A stretch of DNA of 64,000 bases from Macrobrachium rosenbergii (GCF_040412425.1 NC_089766.1:50093797-50157796), one strand, 5' to 3'. Shown: positions 48,010 through 60,500, counted from the stretch's first letter. The notes: generated by a model not told the origin, from the letters alone. Numbers and translations are program-made.

Positions 48010-48490
48010 CTTTTTTCTTCGTCTTTTAACGTGCTTTTTTCCCATTTTTGTATGGGGTAAGCACAATGCCTTCTTTTGAAGGACTTTTGATTTGGCTTTG
48101 GGGTAGACCTGTAGTCTCGACCGGCTGCCCTGCCTGACATCACTTAGACCCCGGTAGCGTATGTTTCATGTATCATACCCGACCCAACGCCCTTTCTTCC
48201 CAGCAGCGAGAAGTTGTTGCGCGGGTAGGGCGAGAGTTCGAGACGTGTGAGATGTTTGTTATGTTTTTAGAAGGTGTTGTAGTGGCTTTGTTTTGTGTGT
48301 GTATTTAGTCTGTAACACCCATTTGCTTTTTAAGCAAACCTATCCGTTGATTACATATATAATCCTGGGATGTCTACACGGATAGCAAAGTGTCTGCCTC
48401 TCTGATCAGTCGGCTGCGGATTTGAACCCGCGCCACAGACCTCTACGAAGTCCGAAGCTGCTGCTGTAACTGACTGAGCCATCGAGGCTC
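48010..48490 (-). repeat. Full-length tRNA-derived SINE with 18-bp target duplication
   Basis: CCTCTCTCTAAGATAAGT occurs at 47992-48009 and 48491-48508. Read on the minus strand from 48490, the head has an A box (GATGGCTCAGTCAGTTA) and a B box (GCGGGTTCAAATCCGC, which also forms a perfect T-arm stem). A body of about 400 bp ends in an A-rich tail at 48010. It differs from family 1. Confidence 0.9.
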
Positions 48491-48508
48491 CCTCTCTCTA
48501 AGATAAGT

Positions 48509-49056
48509 AACTGTACATAAGTTTAGGAAAAACTAACCACAATAAAAATAGGCTTCGGTAGAGGATGTCGACATGTATCAACAGCAATTCTACATGGACT
48601 CTTAACTGGAACTTTGATTGTACTGTAGCGAAAGCATCTGTAAAAGGCTGCATCTACAATCTTACTAATTTATTCAAACAACAAACAAAAAGGTCAATAG
48701 CTCTTGTGAGCAGAAATGTAGTGCCTCACACGAGGCGAACAAAACAGAGGTCAGAGTACAACCATGTTTGTTGGAGAATGGAAAAAGATACATAAATTGG
48801 TATACAAAACATGAATGAAGATATGATACATGTAGCTGGAATGCTGACGTTGTAATGCTTATGCTAAGAATGATACATTTAACAAAACAATAATATAAAC
48901 ACGAATTTATGTACAAAGGATGTGTGACATCTGCTGTGTTTCTTGAATGCGTGCGCTTGTCGGGCGGAGGTGTCGTTGTGAGGGGATTAGCAGGGTAGGT
49001 GAACAGTGGCGTCATTTCAGATTTTTCTTGTGGGTGGGGCAAAGGTTTAGAGCTTA
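48509..49056. other. Intergenic without recognised gene
   Basis: The plus-strand open stretch 48565-48795 has no recognised domain. Confidence 0.4.
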
Positions 49057-50299
49057 TGCCTGAGTCACACATTGGTGATTCAAGACCGCGACCGTCGTAA
49101 TGGCTGGGTTTGGCGACCGGTCTTGGTCAGTCGCGGGCCTTGGGCCTGAAAAAAAAGATGGATCAGCTGATTATTACACCCATTTACAACAGCATTGCAC
49201 ACGTTGAGATGAGATTACGACATATGGCTGTACGCGCAAGTCGCCAGTGATTTAGGCCATACCCATATTTAATGGTTTTTACAGGACAGCAACTTCCGTG
49301 AAGGCATGACGGTTCATGACGACTATTACGATTCCATGTTGCAGTTAAGAATTAAGTGCCTGCAGGAACAAAAATACAAGGAGCAAAGAAAACCTAGAAG
49401 AAGCTGGGTCTGGCTCTACTTACAAAGAAGACAAGAGAAAGGATACTATGACAACTTGAGGAAAGAATTGGCAACTGAAACTCCAGGACTTTACCAGAAT
49501 TTTACTAGGATTATGGAGGAGCTTCTCAATGAAATTGTGGAACGGGTCATGCCCTATATAAAGGATACCCTCACATTCTGGAAAAGACCCATTGAGCCAG
49601 GCTTACATGTTGCAATTACCCTATGTTTCCTTGCAACAGGAGAATCCTACAAGAGACTTTCCTGCCAATTCCGAGTAGCTCCCAACACGGTCAGCGGTAT
49701 TGTGCCTGAGACTTGTAAGGCCTTTGTGGCTGCCTATGGAGACGAGGTACCCATGACCCCAGAGCAATGGAAGGAGGTAGAGCATTGGTTTGAGCAACAA
49801 TGGAATTTCTAACACACACTTGGAGCAAGAGATGGGAAACGCATCCACATCTGGAACCCAGCCCATGCGGGAACTCATTATTTTAATTATAAGAAGTTCT
49901 ACTCTGTGACACAGTCAGACTACTGCGCATCTCCACTGCGTACACTGTGGGGTTGCCAAGTACATGGCATATGTCATACTAGATGGCACATGTTGACATT
50001 GCTAGCTACGTCTGCCATAATCAAATGCCGACACTGTGGCGTCAGTCGAGATGCCATTAAGACACCGTCGCATCATGCAGCATGACATGGCATCTTTTTA
50101 CAGTTGTTGTGACTTGACTGTGTATGTGCTGTGCAGCTTTGCACATATACCATCACTTGGTGGATGTTGTCAAACTCGGCGACTTGGTTAGGAATCATGA
50201 CTGATCGACGACAACTTAGTAGTATTCAGGACGTAGTAGTGTTGTTATTCAGCCGTTATGACGGTCGCGATCTTGAATAGCCAGTGTGTGACTCAGGCA
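49057..50299 (+). mobile_element. PIF/Harbinger transposon, internally deleted (1243 bp)
   Basis: Terminal inverted repeats of about 52 bp start TGCCTGAGTCACACA on both strands, with about 8 mismatches, and include a GCGACCGTC block. TTA flanks both ends (49054-49056 and 50300-50302), the 3-bp duplication typical of this superfamily. The coding part holds only the first half of the transposase. Confidence 0.9.
49306..49905 (+). pseudogene. HARBI1-like transposase fragment
   Basis: 168 codons from ATG at 49306 carry the Harbinger N-terminal half: FTRIMEELLNEIVERVMPYI, LHVAITLCFLATGESYKRLS, FRVAPNTVSGIVPETCKAFV and EVEHWFEQQWNF. A stop at 49810 replaces the usual Pro. The frame then continues with HTLGARDGKRIHI, which holds the first catalytic Asp, and AHAGTHYFNYKKFYSV. 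Sequence then loses similarity, so the rest of the DDE domain is deleted. It cannot be a working transposase, and nothing suggests a domesticated HARBI1 gene. Confidence 0.88.
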
Positions 50300-50482
50300 T
50301 TATGGTATAGGTGGGGTGGCGAGTGAAGCGAGCTCTATCAGCTGGGGCTAGGGGGCTGGTGTACTCTGGTCTGAGAAATTTTAGGAAATTTGTGCACATT
50401 TTGGAGTATTTTGAAACTATGTAAGAGCTGTATTGAGTTAAGAAACATGCAAATAGGTGTGCCATACCCACCCACATAATGC

Positions 50483-50484
<2 letters not shown>

Positions 50485-50558
<74 letters not shown>
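50485..50558 (+). repeat. ATT microsatellite
   Basis: About 24 TTA units directly beside the long hairpin at 50561-50850. Confidence 0.97.
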
Positions 50559-50560
50559 TT

Positions 50561-50850
50561 GTTATAGAGATTGGCAGCATCAGTGGAATTGATTTTGTAA
50601 ATGATCTTCTCAATTCTTATTATTTTCTTCTCATCAGGGCTGATATTTGCTAATAACTGGTTGATGTTCATAATCTGGATAAGGAATTGGTTTCTTGAAA
50701 TACTGATTGTATTTCAAGAAACCAGTTCCTTATCCAGACTATGAAGATCGGCCAGTTATTAGCAAATATCAGCCATGATGAAAAAAAATAATAAGAATTG
50801 AGAAGACCATATACAAAATCAGTTCCACTGATACTGCCATCCTCTTTAAC
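50561..50850. repeat. Long hairpin (about 142-bp arms, 7-base loop)
   Basis: The left arm GTTATAGAGATTGGCAGCAT onward pairs with the right arm ending CCATCCTCTTTAAC. The centre is TTTCTTGAAATA, CTGATTG, TATTTCAAGAAA at 50691-50721. Mismatches are few. It encodes nothing recognised. Confidence 0.9.
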
Positions 50851-50934
50851 TAACAGAACATGCTTCAGAGAGGGTCTCTTACCTTCATAATATTATTATT
50901 ATTAATAAATACTCAGAGTAGCATGAGTCTTAAA

Positions 50935-51039
50935 ATGGAGAAGCAAATCCACAGTCGTGTATATGTACATATATTTAAAGATGTACTGATTTATCTTTAA
51001 ATATATGTGCATATACATAAATATGGATTTGCTTTTCCA

Positions 51040-51040
<1 letters not shown>
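50935..51040. repeat. Second hairpin, 106 bp
   Basis: ATGGAGAAGCAAATCCACAG pairs with ATATGGATTTGCTTTTCCAT; the inner arms are ATATTTAAAGAT and ATCTTTAAATAT. The same hairpin occurs at 63806-63911. Confidence 0.9.
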
Positions 51041-51078
<38 letters not shown>

Positions 51079-51509
51079 CAAAGACTAGGGGGCAAACCAA
51101 GTTTTGGGGGGACCATCAGTGTCTTGAGGTGGGCAAGGGCCCCTCCAAATGACGCTCTTGCAGGTGAGATGAAACGGCGTGTGTGGGTCCGTGTGGAACC
51201 CTACAGTACAATGGTAGTCCTGTGAGCCCATTGTTTCCCTTCAGTTCTTGTTCTTCCTGCTTGTACAGGACTAGCTTGAAGGTGATTACTTGTTAGCTTC
51301 AATGCCTTTGGACTGTGACTGGGGCTTGCTCTAGAGACTTGTCATAATCTTCATAGCAGGCAGATGGTCTTCCTGCCACATTTTCGTCTGCTTCAGCAAA
51401 GGTTCCTCATTTGGTACTGGATGCTGGTGGACCAGAAGGTCCCTTGCCCACCGTACCTAAGCACACTTTGCTAGAGTGGCCCTTTCTGAGGTAATCATGC
51501 TTATTTATA

Positions 51510-51790
51510 TAGAATTTAGGCCAAGCGCTTGGATCTCTGAGGTCATTAAGGGCTAATTAATGAGGTTTGAAATGTGTAACAAGGGAAAAACCTCTCAATT
51601 GGCCTTTGAAACAGTTGTTAGAGATGGTGGAAAATCAGATGAAAGAAAGAATATATGAACGGAGGTACAGTAATAGGAATGAAAGAGGTTGTAGCTAGGG
51701 GCCGAAGGGATGCTGCAAAGACAGTTAAGTAATGCCTACAGTGCACCCTGTGAGGTTCACTGACGGCACTACCTCCTTACTTGGGGTGGT
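51510..51790 (-). repeat. SINE-like retroposon, family 2, inverted, inside unit B
   Basis: AGAATTTAGGCCAAGCGC to GACGGCACTACCTCCTTAC, reverse orientation relative to 24881. The same position is occupied in units C and D. Confidence 0.75.
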
Positions 51791-52446
51791 GGGTTAACAA
51801 AGCCTTTCTGATGGAAATTAATATGCAATCTGGCAGAAAGGCATCAAACAGTATAAGAAAAACCATATTTCACCAGTTTTAGAATGGATGCATAGATTGT
51901 TAATAATAGGAATTCTTAATAAATGTTTGTTTGGAAAAAACGGGACATGTACAAAAGCTACCAAATGTTTCTGTTAAAGCAGTTAGCAGACTGGAAGATT
52001 GCATTATCAATTCATGATACATCCTCCTATCAAATTGATCATTAAGCTGTAGCTCCACTGCCTATTGGTTTGTGTGGAAGAGTAATTGTGAGTGTTCTGG
52101 ATAGCCTACTCTTAGTAACTTGGCAGAATATTCTTTTTGTAGTTGGCTGAATGATGGTGTCATTCCAGTTGTATTGCTAGATCTTATTACCAAATGCACT
52201 CTGGTAGATGATGATAACTAACAGACTGGTTCATCGGTTTATTATAGATTAAGCTGCTCTTGTGCCAGCACTGGCCAATGGGTTAAGGGCCCTTTGTGTA
52301 GTTTTACATGCTGGCTCACCAGTAAGAACTCGTGCTGGCATGATAGATCAGTTTGACCATCAACAAAGAACAACATGGTAGAAGGCCTGGAACTACCTGG
52401 GAGTTGTATACTATTATATACTATTACGCACATAGTCAGTCAGGGT

Positions 52447-52733
52447 AAGTTAAGTTAAGTATACCTTAGTTTAACTGGACCACTGAGCTGATTAACAGCT
52501 CTCCTAGGGCTGGCCCGTAGGATTAGAGTTATTTTACGTGGCTAAGAACCAGTTGGTTTCCCAGGAGTGGGATCTACAGCTTATTGTGGAATCCGATCCA
52601 CATTATAATGAGAAATGAATTTCTATCACCAGAAATAAATTCCTCTAGTTCTTCACTGGCTGGTCGGAGAATCGAACGCGGGACCAGCAGAGTGCTAGCT
52701 GAGAATGATAACCAGCCGTCCAATGAGAAACTG
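52447..52733 (-). repeat. tRNA-headed SINE, family 1, inside unit B
   Basis: Tail TTAAGTTAAGTATACC at the left, head with the complement of GTTCGATTCTCC at the right. Absent at the matching place in unit A. Confidence 0.85.
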
Positions 52734-54857
52734 AAGATGCTTCATGAATTTCTTTAACATGTTCTAGGAAAAACCCCGATAGTTTAGTGACACTCCCAGT
52801 CGTTGGCCGGTAGTAAAGTCAGAGGGGAAAGTAAATACAATTTTTGCTAGAAAAAAAATAATTAGTTTATGACGGACAATAGTGAAGTCACAGGGAAACA
52901 TTCACAATATTTCTTGCGGCCGTTATCTTTATGATATTTAGTCTTTTGTTTATGTTTTTACCGTCATCCCCAATGGGTTTGTACTAAACACAGCTCAAAG
53001 GCGGATACATAGTACATACCGGGTTAAAACCCTTGGGGGTCACTATCTAGAAAAGATAATGCAATTCTTTTTTTCCCCTGTGACTTTTTTACCTAGATCC
53101 TCACAGTGAATGGTGCCATATCCACAGATTTATCCAAATTTCTGAAGTAACATTGTTAAACATGATTCAAAACTACACATTTTTTCCCCCCAAAATAGGC
53201 AAAATATAAAGATTTTTGTCATTTTACCTTTCATTTATTCAAAATAAAAAACAATTCCTTGTGAATTAGGCAAAAATTTATAAAAAATTAAGATTATGGG
53301 AAAATAAATTTTCATTCTTTGCAATATATTGGACAGTTTTTGCAGTAACCTTTCCTTTTTTTGCAGACGTAAAAAGTTTAGCAGGGTTTTTATTTTCTAT
53401 TTTTTTAGGTGTTCTGTAGAAGATAATATGATTGCATAATTTTTGGCGAAAATAGAAAATTTAGAAAGATAAACTGAAATATGTTTACATTCCCGATTTA
53501 ACCCGGAATCACAGATTATGCTATTTCCGGTTTATTTTCAAATCTTGCGGGTTATAAAGGATTACTGTGGATGTCAGAGAGATAAAAAGAAGAAAAGAAA
53601 ATTTAGAATCTTGTAACATTCAAAAATCAGTATTATTTCCATGCTTTAGAAGTTGTGAACTTGGAGAGAATTTCGTGTGAGCAGCGTCTGGCATAGGGAG
53701 TTCATGAAGTTAAGGTACACTGCCATCTGTAGACAAAAATGCATATAAACGTTTCATTAAGGAAGATTTTATATATTGGATACGTTTATAGCGGTCAAAT
53801 AAATACTTGAGTTTTCTTTGAGGTACTGCAGAAGACTACTTAAACCCCACCCCAAGGGTTCGGTAACCTAGTTTACGTGCAAAATGGAGGTCAAATTAAT
53901 ACTAGCCCCTTCGAGATTATAACGTAAAAACATACAACAAGACAGTAAATATAAACGCAAACGAAAGGCAGAAACCTAAAAAGAAAATGCGATAAAAATT
54001 CCAGTCGGCGCATAGCCAAAAATTCATTAATAAAATCAGTAAACTCGCATTTTTGTTTAATTTGTTTTTCAATATATCCACAGGCGTTCAGATCTGCTAA
54101 AACAACCGTTTATGAAGTTCATTAAGCAAGACTGCTAAATAAGATAATATACTAATATAATTCAGTGTTCGACGTGCAATTTTGTAATAAGATTCTTAAT
54201 GGAATTTTCAAGACGATAATACTAGACTGTTTTAATTGAAAGTCCTCCAATATGTGTATCAGTATCAACCACTTCCTTTTATTTCATCATAATGCAATAA
54301 ATTTAAAATGTTAATACTCGGTGTGAAATTAACTATAAATTTTTCAGTTATTTAAAAACTTTTATATAAAGAACTACGAAACTGTATTTTGAACCTTTCA
54401 AACGCATCACTCATTTCAGCCTGATTGTACCTTTGAAGTATATCCCTATATAAGTTGTTCCTGCTTGTTATATTTGCGGGAGAGACCTATGGGTCTCTCA
54501 ATAAATGGATGAACTTTGGTAAAGGGTTTATTTAATTTTACATTTCTTAATGAAGGAAATCAATGTTGTACTATATGGTTATGGTACTCTCAGATTTGTA
54601 TGAGGTACTCGTATAATTTCGTACATTTCAGGCAGTCAGATAATGGCAAGTATACTGTAATACAACTTGAAAAAATCAATCTGAGTGGCATTGGCACACA
54701 CTGTTCTGGAGGCCGAAGGAATACACAGTTGCCCCTCCCCCATACAAGCTATGACCAAGGAGAAACAGACAGTGGCTGCTGATGACTCATTCAGTTAGAG
54801 CTATGGTCCTCACCAAACCTACATCCCTAGCTCACAGGGCTGATAGGATTGTGATGC

Positions 54858-55242
54858 TGTGAGAGAGGTGCGAATTAATGAGCAGGAAGACAAGTACTGC
54901 TGGTTTATTGATGAAGCGATCCGCTTATAAAGCGGCGTGCGGACGTCTGCTTATAACACAGAGACCGTGGGTACAAAGATTTACAGGTGACCTGAGGTCA
55001 AACTATTTCTCTACAAAAAACAGGACAGGTACATACAGAAAACATAATGATTAACAATGTTTGGTCTGTTACAAAAATACTCTGTTACATATACATAATG
55101 CATGGTCACTTGAACAGACAATAAAATATACAATTCACAATAATGATAATAATATGTGTTCAGCCGACCCCAGGTCGCATGTGAAGGCACTGCGGAAAAC
55201 GCGATGTTCATTACAGAGAAGGCATTGAGCGGGGACTTTACA
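54858..55242 (-). repeat. 3' LTR of the second gypsy element
   Basis: 385 bp; on the minus strand it begins TGTAAAGTCCCCGC after the purine tract CTTGGGGTGGAGTAT and ends CTCTCACA. The TGTAAAG start is shared with the first gypsy element. Confidence 0.8.
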
Positions 55243-55373
55243 ATACTCCACCCCAAGACGTAGGTAACGTCTGATCAGAGCAGGTATCTGCTGGGGCGAC
55301 GGAGGGGCCCCCACTTTCTTGATGTCAACTGGAGGGGGTGGTCGCCTTCCCCGGTGCCCTCTGGAGCGGTGTG

Positions 55374-57517
55374 TTATGGTGCCTCCCTGTCTGGTTTCGG
55401 GGTTTTCCGGGGACGCCCACAATGTTTTCCTACGCATGAGGCTGCCAGGGGGTTTCTATATTGTGGGATGCTTTGGGAACCGCCCCTGACGTCCTCCTCC
55501 AGGAGTGCGGGCTTCAGGCGGTCTACCAATATCCAGTCTTCCCTTCCGTGGACGGCTACCCAGAATGACTTTTTGTCCCTTTCAAGCACAAGGAAAGGTC
55601 CCCTGTAGGGCCTGGTTAAGGGTGGCTGCACGGCGTCGTCCCTGACGAAGATGTGGGTGGTGGAGGATAGAATGAGAGGCATGAAGGGGGACCTCCTGTC
55701 GGTGTATGTCCTCTTGCAGGGGGCGAACTTCCCAACCCTGTCACGGAGCCTCTGCATTGCTATGTCGTCCCTGTCTTCTGCGATGAGTTCCCCCAGGACT
55801 ACCAGGGTCTCCCCGTAGACTTTTTCTGCCAAAGAGGGGTCGCCGTTGGCTCTGGGGGTGGTTCTCAATCCGAGGAGGACCCATGGCAGCGGGTACTTCC
55901 AATTCTCGGAGGTGCAATGAGCCATGAGGGATGCCTTCAGGGACCTGTGGAACCTTTCCACCATTCTGTTGGCTGTGGGGTTGTAGGTGGTGGCGCTGTG
56001 ATGAGTGGTCCCCAGCAGGTGTGCCAGGGCGGTCCACAGCTCAGACAGGAAAGTGGGACCTCTGTCTGTCATTATGTGGTCCGGGACACCGAACCGGCTG
56101 ATCCAACTGGAGAGGAGGGCTTCTGCGCAGGCACTGGAGGTGGCATCTTCCATGGGCGTAGCTTCGGGCCACCTGGTGGAGCGGTTGACGACTGTTAGAA
56201 GATATCTTGCTCCTCCTGATGGGGGAAGAAGACCCACCTCATCGACGTGGATGTGCCCGAAGCGTCTCTTCGGCTGGGGAAACTCGCCCACCCCCGACTC
56301 GGTGTGCCGCCCTACTTTGCTGGCCTGACACTGCATGCATTGCCTTGCCCAGGCCGTCGTGTCCTTCTGTATACCGTGCCAGACGAACTTCTCCATCAGG
56401 AGCCTGGCCATCGTCCTTCCGAAGGGGTGGGATTGGCCGTGGATGATGTCGAAGACCAGCCAACGTCGGGAGGCAGGCACCAGGGTGCGGGGGCGGTCAG
56501 TGCTCACATCGCTCAGCAGTGTTGACCCTCCAGGGCCAAGGGGCACGTCCTCCCAATTCAGCAACATGACGGCTGTGCGGTAGGCTAGGGTCTCTGGATC
56601 GGCGGCCTGTTCGCGGGCAAGGTCCTCGTAGTTGATCCCGAGCTGCACTGCGTTGATCTCGATCCTCGAGAGGTTATCGGCTACTGGGTTCTTCCTGCCG
56701 GGGAGGTATTTGATGGTGCAGGTGAACTCCGCGACGGCTGCGAAGTGCCGCTGCTGCCTAGAGGACCATGCCTCCCCCAGCTTCGTGAAGGAATGGACCA
56801 GCGGCTGGTGGTCAGTCAAAATTGTGAAGGGCATACCCTCCAGGAGGAACTCGAAGTGACATACCGCCTGGTATACTGCGAAGAGTTCTCGGTCGAAGGT
56901 GCTGTAGCGGGACTCGGTGGCGCTGAGCTTCCTGCCGAAGAAGGCGATGGGGTCTTGCTGATGACTTGTTGCGGGACAGCTCTGCAGGTGATGTTGCTGG
57001 CGTCCGTTGTCAGCTGGAGGGGAGCGGTGGGGTGCTGGTGGGCCAAAGATGTTTCCTTGGTGAGGGCGGCCTTCATCAGGAGGAAGGCCTTCTGCTGGCT
57101 GGGACCCCACACTAAGGTCTTTGGACGACCCTTGAGGACCTCTGTCAGGGGGGCCATGGTGTGCGCGATCCCCGGAATGAATCTCCTGTAGTAGTTGATC
57201 ATTCCAAGGAATTCTTGTACGCCCTGATGGAGGTAGGGGTGGGGAACTTCTCGACAGCCTCAACCTTTGACGACATTGGGCGGATGCCCTCTGGGGATAT
57301 CTTATGGCCCAGGAATTCCACCTTCTTGATGCCGAAGGTGCACTTGTCGAACCTGACGACGAGGCCACTCTCCTGCAGGCGCTGCAGGACCTTCCGGATG
57401 TGCCGCAGGTGATCCTTCTGGGATCTGGGAAATATTAGGATATCATCAACGTAGCAGACCCAGCAGTCCAGGTCCCCCAGGATGCTGTCCATCAGCCTCT
57501 GGAAGATCGCGCCCGAG
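55374..57517 (-). pseudogene. Gypsy pol fragment: RT palm end, RNase H, integrase
   Basis: RT remains as FQRLMDSILGDLDCW, with catalytic CYVDDILIF near 57450. A frame change near 57200 moves to INYYRRFIPG, and another near 56950 enters a long open frame that runs to 55374. In that frame (664 codons from 57368), RNase H lies at residues 138-240 (STFDRELFAVYQAV, LTDHQPLVHSF, PGRKNPVADNLSR). The integrase zinc motif lies at about 310-350. The integrase core has Asp376, Asp435 and Glu471, so the catalytic triad with 35-residue spacing is present. The first roughly 137 codons of that open frame are out of phase with the protein family. The integrase part is intact, but RT is truncated, so the copy cannot replicate alone. 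Confidence 0.88.
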
Positions 57518-60500
57518 TGTGGGTCCATGTGGAACCCTACAGTACAATGGTAGTTTCTGTTAGCCCATTGTTTCCCTTCAGTTCTTGTTCCTCCTGCTTG
57601 TACAGTACCAGCTTGAAGGTGATCACTTGTTAGCTTCAATGCCTTTGGACTGTGACTGGGGCTTGCTCTAGAGACTTGTCATAATCTTCATAGCAGGTAC
57701 ATGGTCTTTTTGCCACATTTTCGTCTGCTTCAGCAAAGGTTCCTCATTTGGTATTGGATTCTGGTGGACCAGAAGGTCCCTTGCCCACCATACCTAAGCA
57801 CACTTCGCTAGAGTGGCCCTTTCTGGGATAATCATGCTTATTTATATAGAATTTAGTCCAAGCTCTTGGATCTCTGAGGTCATTGAGGGCTAATTAAGGA
57901 GGTTTGAAATGTGTAACGGGAAAAACCTCTCAATTGGCCTTTGAAACAGTTGTTAGAGATGGCGGAAAATCAGATGAAAGAAAGAATATATGAACGGAGG
58001 TACAGTACTAGGAATGAAAGAGGTTGTAGCTAGGGGCCGAAGGGATGCGGCAAAGACAGTTAAGTAATGCCTACAGTGCATCCTGTGAGGTTCACTGACG
58101 GCACTACCTCCTTACTTGGGGTGGTGGGTTAAGAAAGCCTTTCTGATGGAAATTAATATGCAATCTGGCAGAAGGGCATCAAACAGCATAAGAAAAACCA
58201 TATTTCACCAGGTTTAGAATGGATGCATAGATTGTTAATACATAATAAGAATTCTTAATAAGTGTTTGTTTTGAAAAAGCAGGACAGGTACAAAAGCTAC
58301 CAAATGTTTCTGTTAAAGCAGTTAGCAGACTGGAAGATTGCATTATCAATTCATGATACATCCTCCTATCAAGTTGATCATTAAGCTGTAGCTCCATTGC
58401 CTATTGGTTTGTGTGGAAGAGTAATTGTGAGTGTTCTGGATAGCCTACTCTTAGTAACTTGGCAGAATATTCTTTTCGTAGTGGCTGAATGATGGCGTCA
58501 TTCCAGTTGTATTGCTAGATCTTATTACCAAATGCACTCTGGTAGATGATGATAACTAACAGACAGGTTCACCGGTTTATTATAGATTAAGCTGCTCTTA
58601 TGCCAGCACTGGCCAATGGGTTAAGGGCCCTTTGTGTAGTTTTACATGCTGGATCACCAGCAAGAACTCATGCTGGCATAATAGATCAGCTTGACCATCA
58701 ACAATAAACAACATTGTAGAAGGCCTGGCACTACCTGAGAGTTGTATACTATTATAGGCTATACTATTACGCACATGTTCAGGGTAAGTTAAGTTAAGTA
58801 TACCTTAGTTTAACCAGACCACTGAGCTGATTAACAGCTCTCCTAGGGCTGGCCCGAAGGATTAGATTTATTTTACATGGCTAAGAACCAGTTGGTTCCC
58901 TAGCAATGGAACCTACAGCTTATTGTGGAATGCGAACCACACTATAGCAAGAAATGAATTTCCATCACAAGAAATAAATTCCTCTAATTCTTCATTGGCC
59001 GGTCAGGGAATCAAACGTGGGACCAGCAGAGTGCTAGCTGGGAATGATAGCCACCCATCCAATGACGAACTGAAGACCCTTCATTAATTTCCTTAACATA
59101 TTCTAGGTAAAACCCTGATAGTTTAGTGACACTCCCAGTCGTTGGCCGGTAGTAAAGTCAGAGGGGAAAGTAAATACAATTTTTGCTAGAAAAAAAATAA
59201 TTAGTTCATGGCGGACGATAGTGAAGTCACAGGGAAACATTCACAATATTTCTTGCGGCAGTTATCTTTATGATATTTAGTCTTTTGTTTATGTTTTTAC
59301 CGTCATCCCCAATGGGTTTGTACTAAACACAGCTCAAAGGCGGATACATAGTACATACCGGGTTAAAACCCTTGGGGGTCACCATCTAGGAAAGATAATG
59401 TAATTCTTTTTTTCCCCTGTGACTTTTTTACCTAGATCCTCACAGTGAATGGTGCCATATCCACAATTTATCCAAATTTCTGAAGTAGCGTTGTTAAACA
59501 TGATTCAGAACTATACATTTTTTCCCCCAAAATAGGCAAAATATAAAGATTTTTGTCATTTTACCTTTCATTTATTCAAAATAAAAAACAATTTCTTGTG
59601 AATTAGGCAAAAATTTATAAAAAATTAAGATTATGGGAAAATTAATTTTCATTCTTTGCAATATATCGGACAGTTTTTGCAGTAACCTTTAATTTTTTTT
59701 TGCAGACGTAGAAAGTTTAGCAGGGTTTTTATTTTCTATTTTTTACGTGTTCTGTAGAAGATAATATGATTACATAATTTTTGGTGAAAATATAAAATTT
59801 AGGAAGATAAACTGAAATATGTTTACATTCCCGAGTTAACCCGGAATCACAGATTATGCTATTTCCGTTTTATTTTCAAACCTTGCGGGTTATAAAGACT
59901 TACTGTGGATAGTAAAGAGGTAAAAAGAAGAAAATAAAATTTAGATTCTTGTAACATTCAAAAAACGGTATTATTTCCATGCTTTAGAAGTTATGAATTT
60001 GGAGAGAATTTCGCAGGAGCAGCGTCTGGCATAGGAGGTTCATGAAGTTAAGGTACACTGCCATCTGTAGACAAAAATGCATATAAACGTTTCATTAAGG
60101 AAGATTTTATATATTGGATACGTTTATAGCGGTCAAATAAATACTTGAATCTTCTTTGAGGTACTACAGAAGAATACTAAACCCCACCCCCACAAGGTTC
60201 GGTAAGTACTAGTTTACGTGCAAAATGGAGGTCAAATTAATACTAGCCCCTTCGAGATTAACGTAAAAACATACAACAAGACAGTAAATATAAACGCAAA
60301 CGAAAGGCAGAAACATAAAAAGAAAATGCGATAAAAATTCCAGTCGGCGAATACCCAAAAACTCGTTAATAAAATCAGTAAACGCGTTTTTGTTTAATTT
60401 GTTTTTTAACATTTCCGCAGGCGTTCAGATTTTTAAAAAGATCTGAATGTAAATAATTTTGTCAAGTGCTGTGCATCTCACGTTAACGCACAATTTTATA

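Larger units (their letters stand above)
50911..54857 (+). repeat. Composite repeat unit, copy B
   Basis: The fullest copy. It starts ACTCAGAGTAGC, then hairpin, then an ATT run, then GGGCAAACCAAGTTTTGGGG. An inverted family-2 retroposon (51510-51790) and a SINE (52447-52733) follow. Then come the CAAAATGGAGGTCAAATTAA block (53881), the GAGACCTATGGGTCTCTC block (54482), and sequence shared with 47580-47757. It ends where the second gypsy LTR begins. Confidence 0.8.
54858..57517 (-). mobile_element. 5'-truncated Ty3/gypsy element
   Basis: On the minus strand the element runs from an abrupt start inside reverse transcriptase (57517) to a 3' LTR (55242-54858). The sequence right of 57517 is composite unit C, so the 5' half is missing. 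RNase H and integrase are close relatives of those in the element at 3813-8873, but the LTR sequence differs. The LTR end at 54858 interrupts sequence seen unbroken at 47757 (GATTGTGATGC). Confidence 0.88.

Noticed and set aside
48410..48490. Possible tRNA gene on the minus strand
   Set aside because: A and B boxes are present, but the acceptor stem does not close and the sequence continues into a SINE body within one 18-bp target duplication.
49306..49812. Domesticated HARBI1-type host gene
   Set aside because: Terminal repeats and TTA duplications flank it, a stop interrupts the domain and the C-terminal catalytic part is missing.
57202..57368. N-terminal part of the 664-codon gypsy ORF as genuine protein
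   Set aside because: This stretch is out of phase; the RT-RNase H linker is read in another frame, so the apparent start at 57368 is not real.
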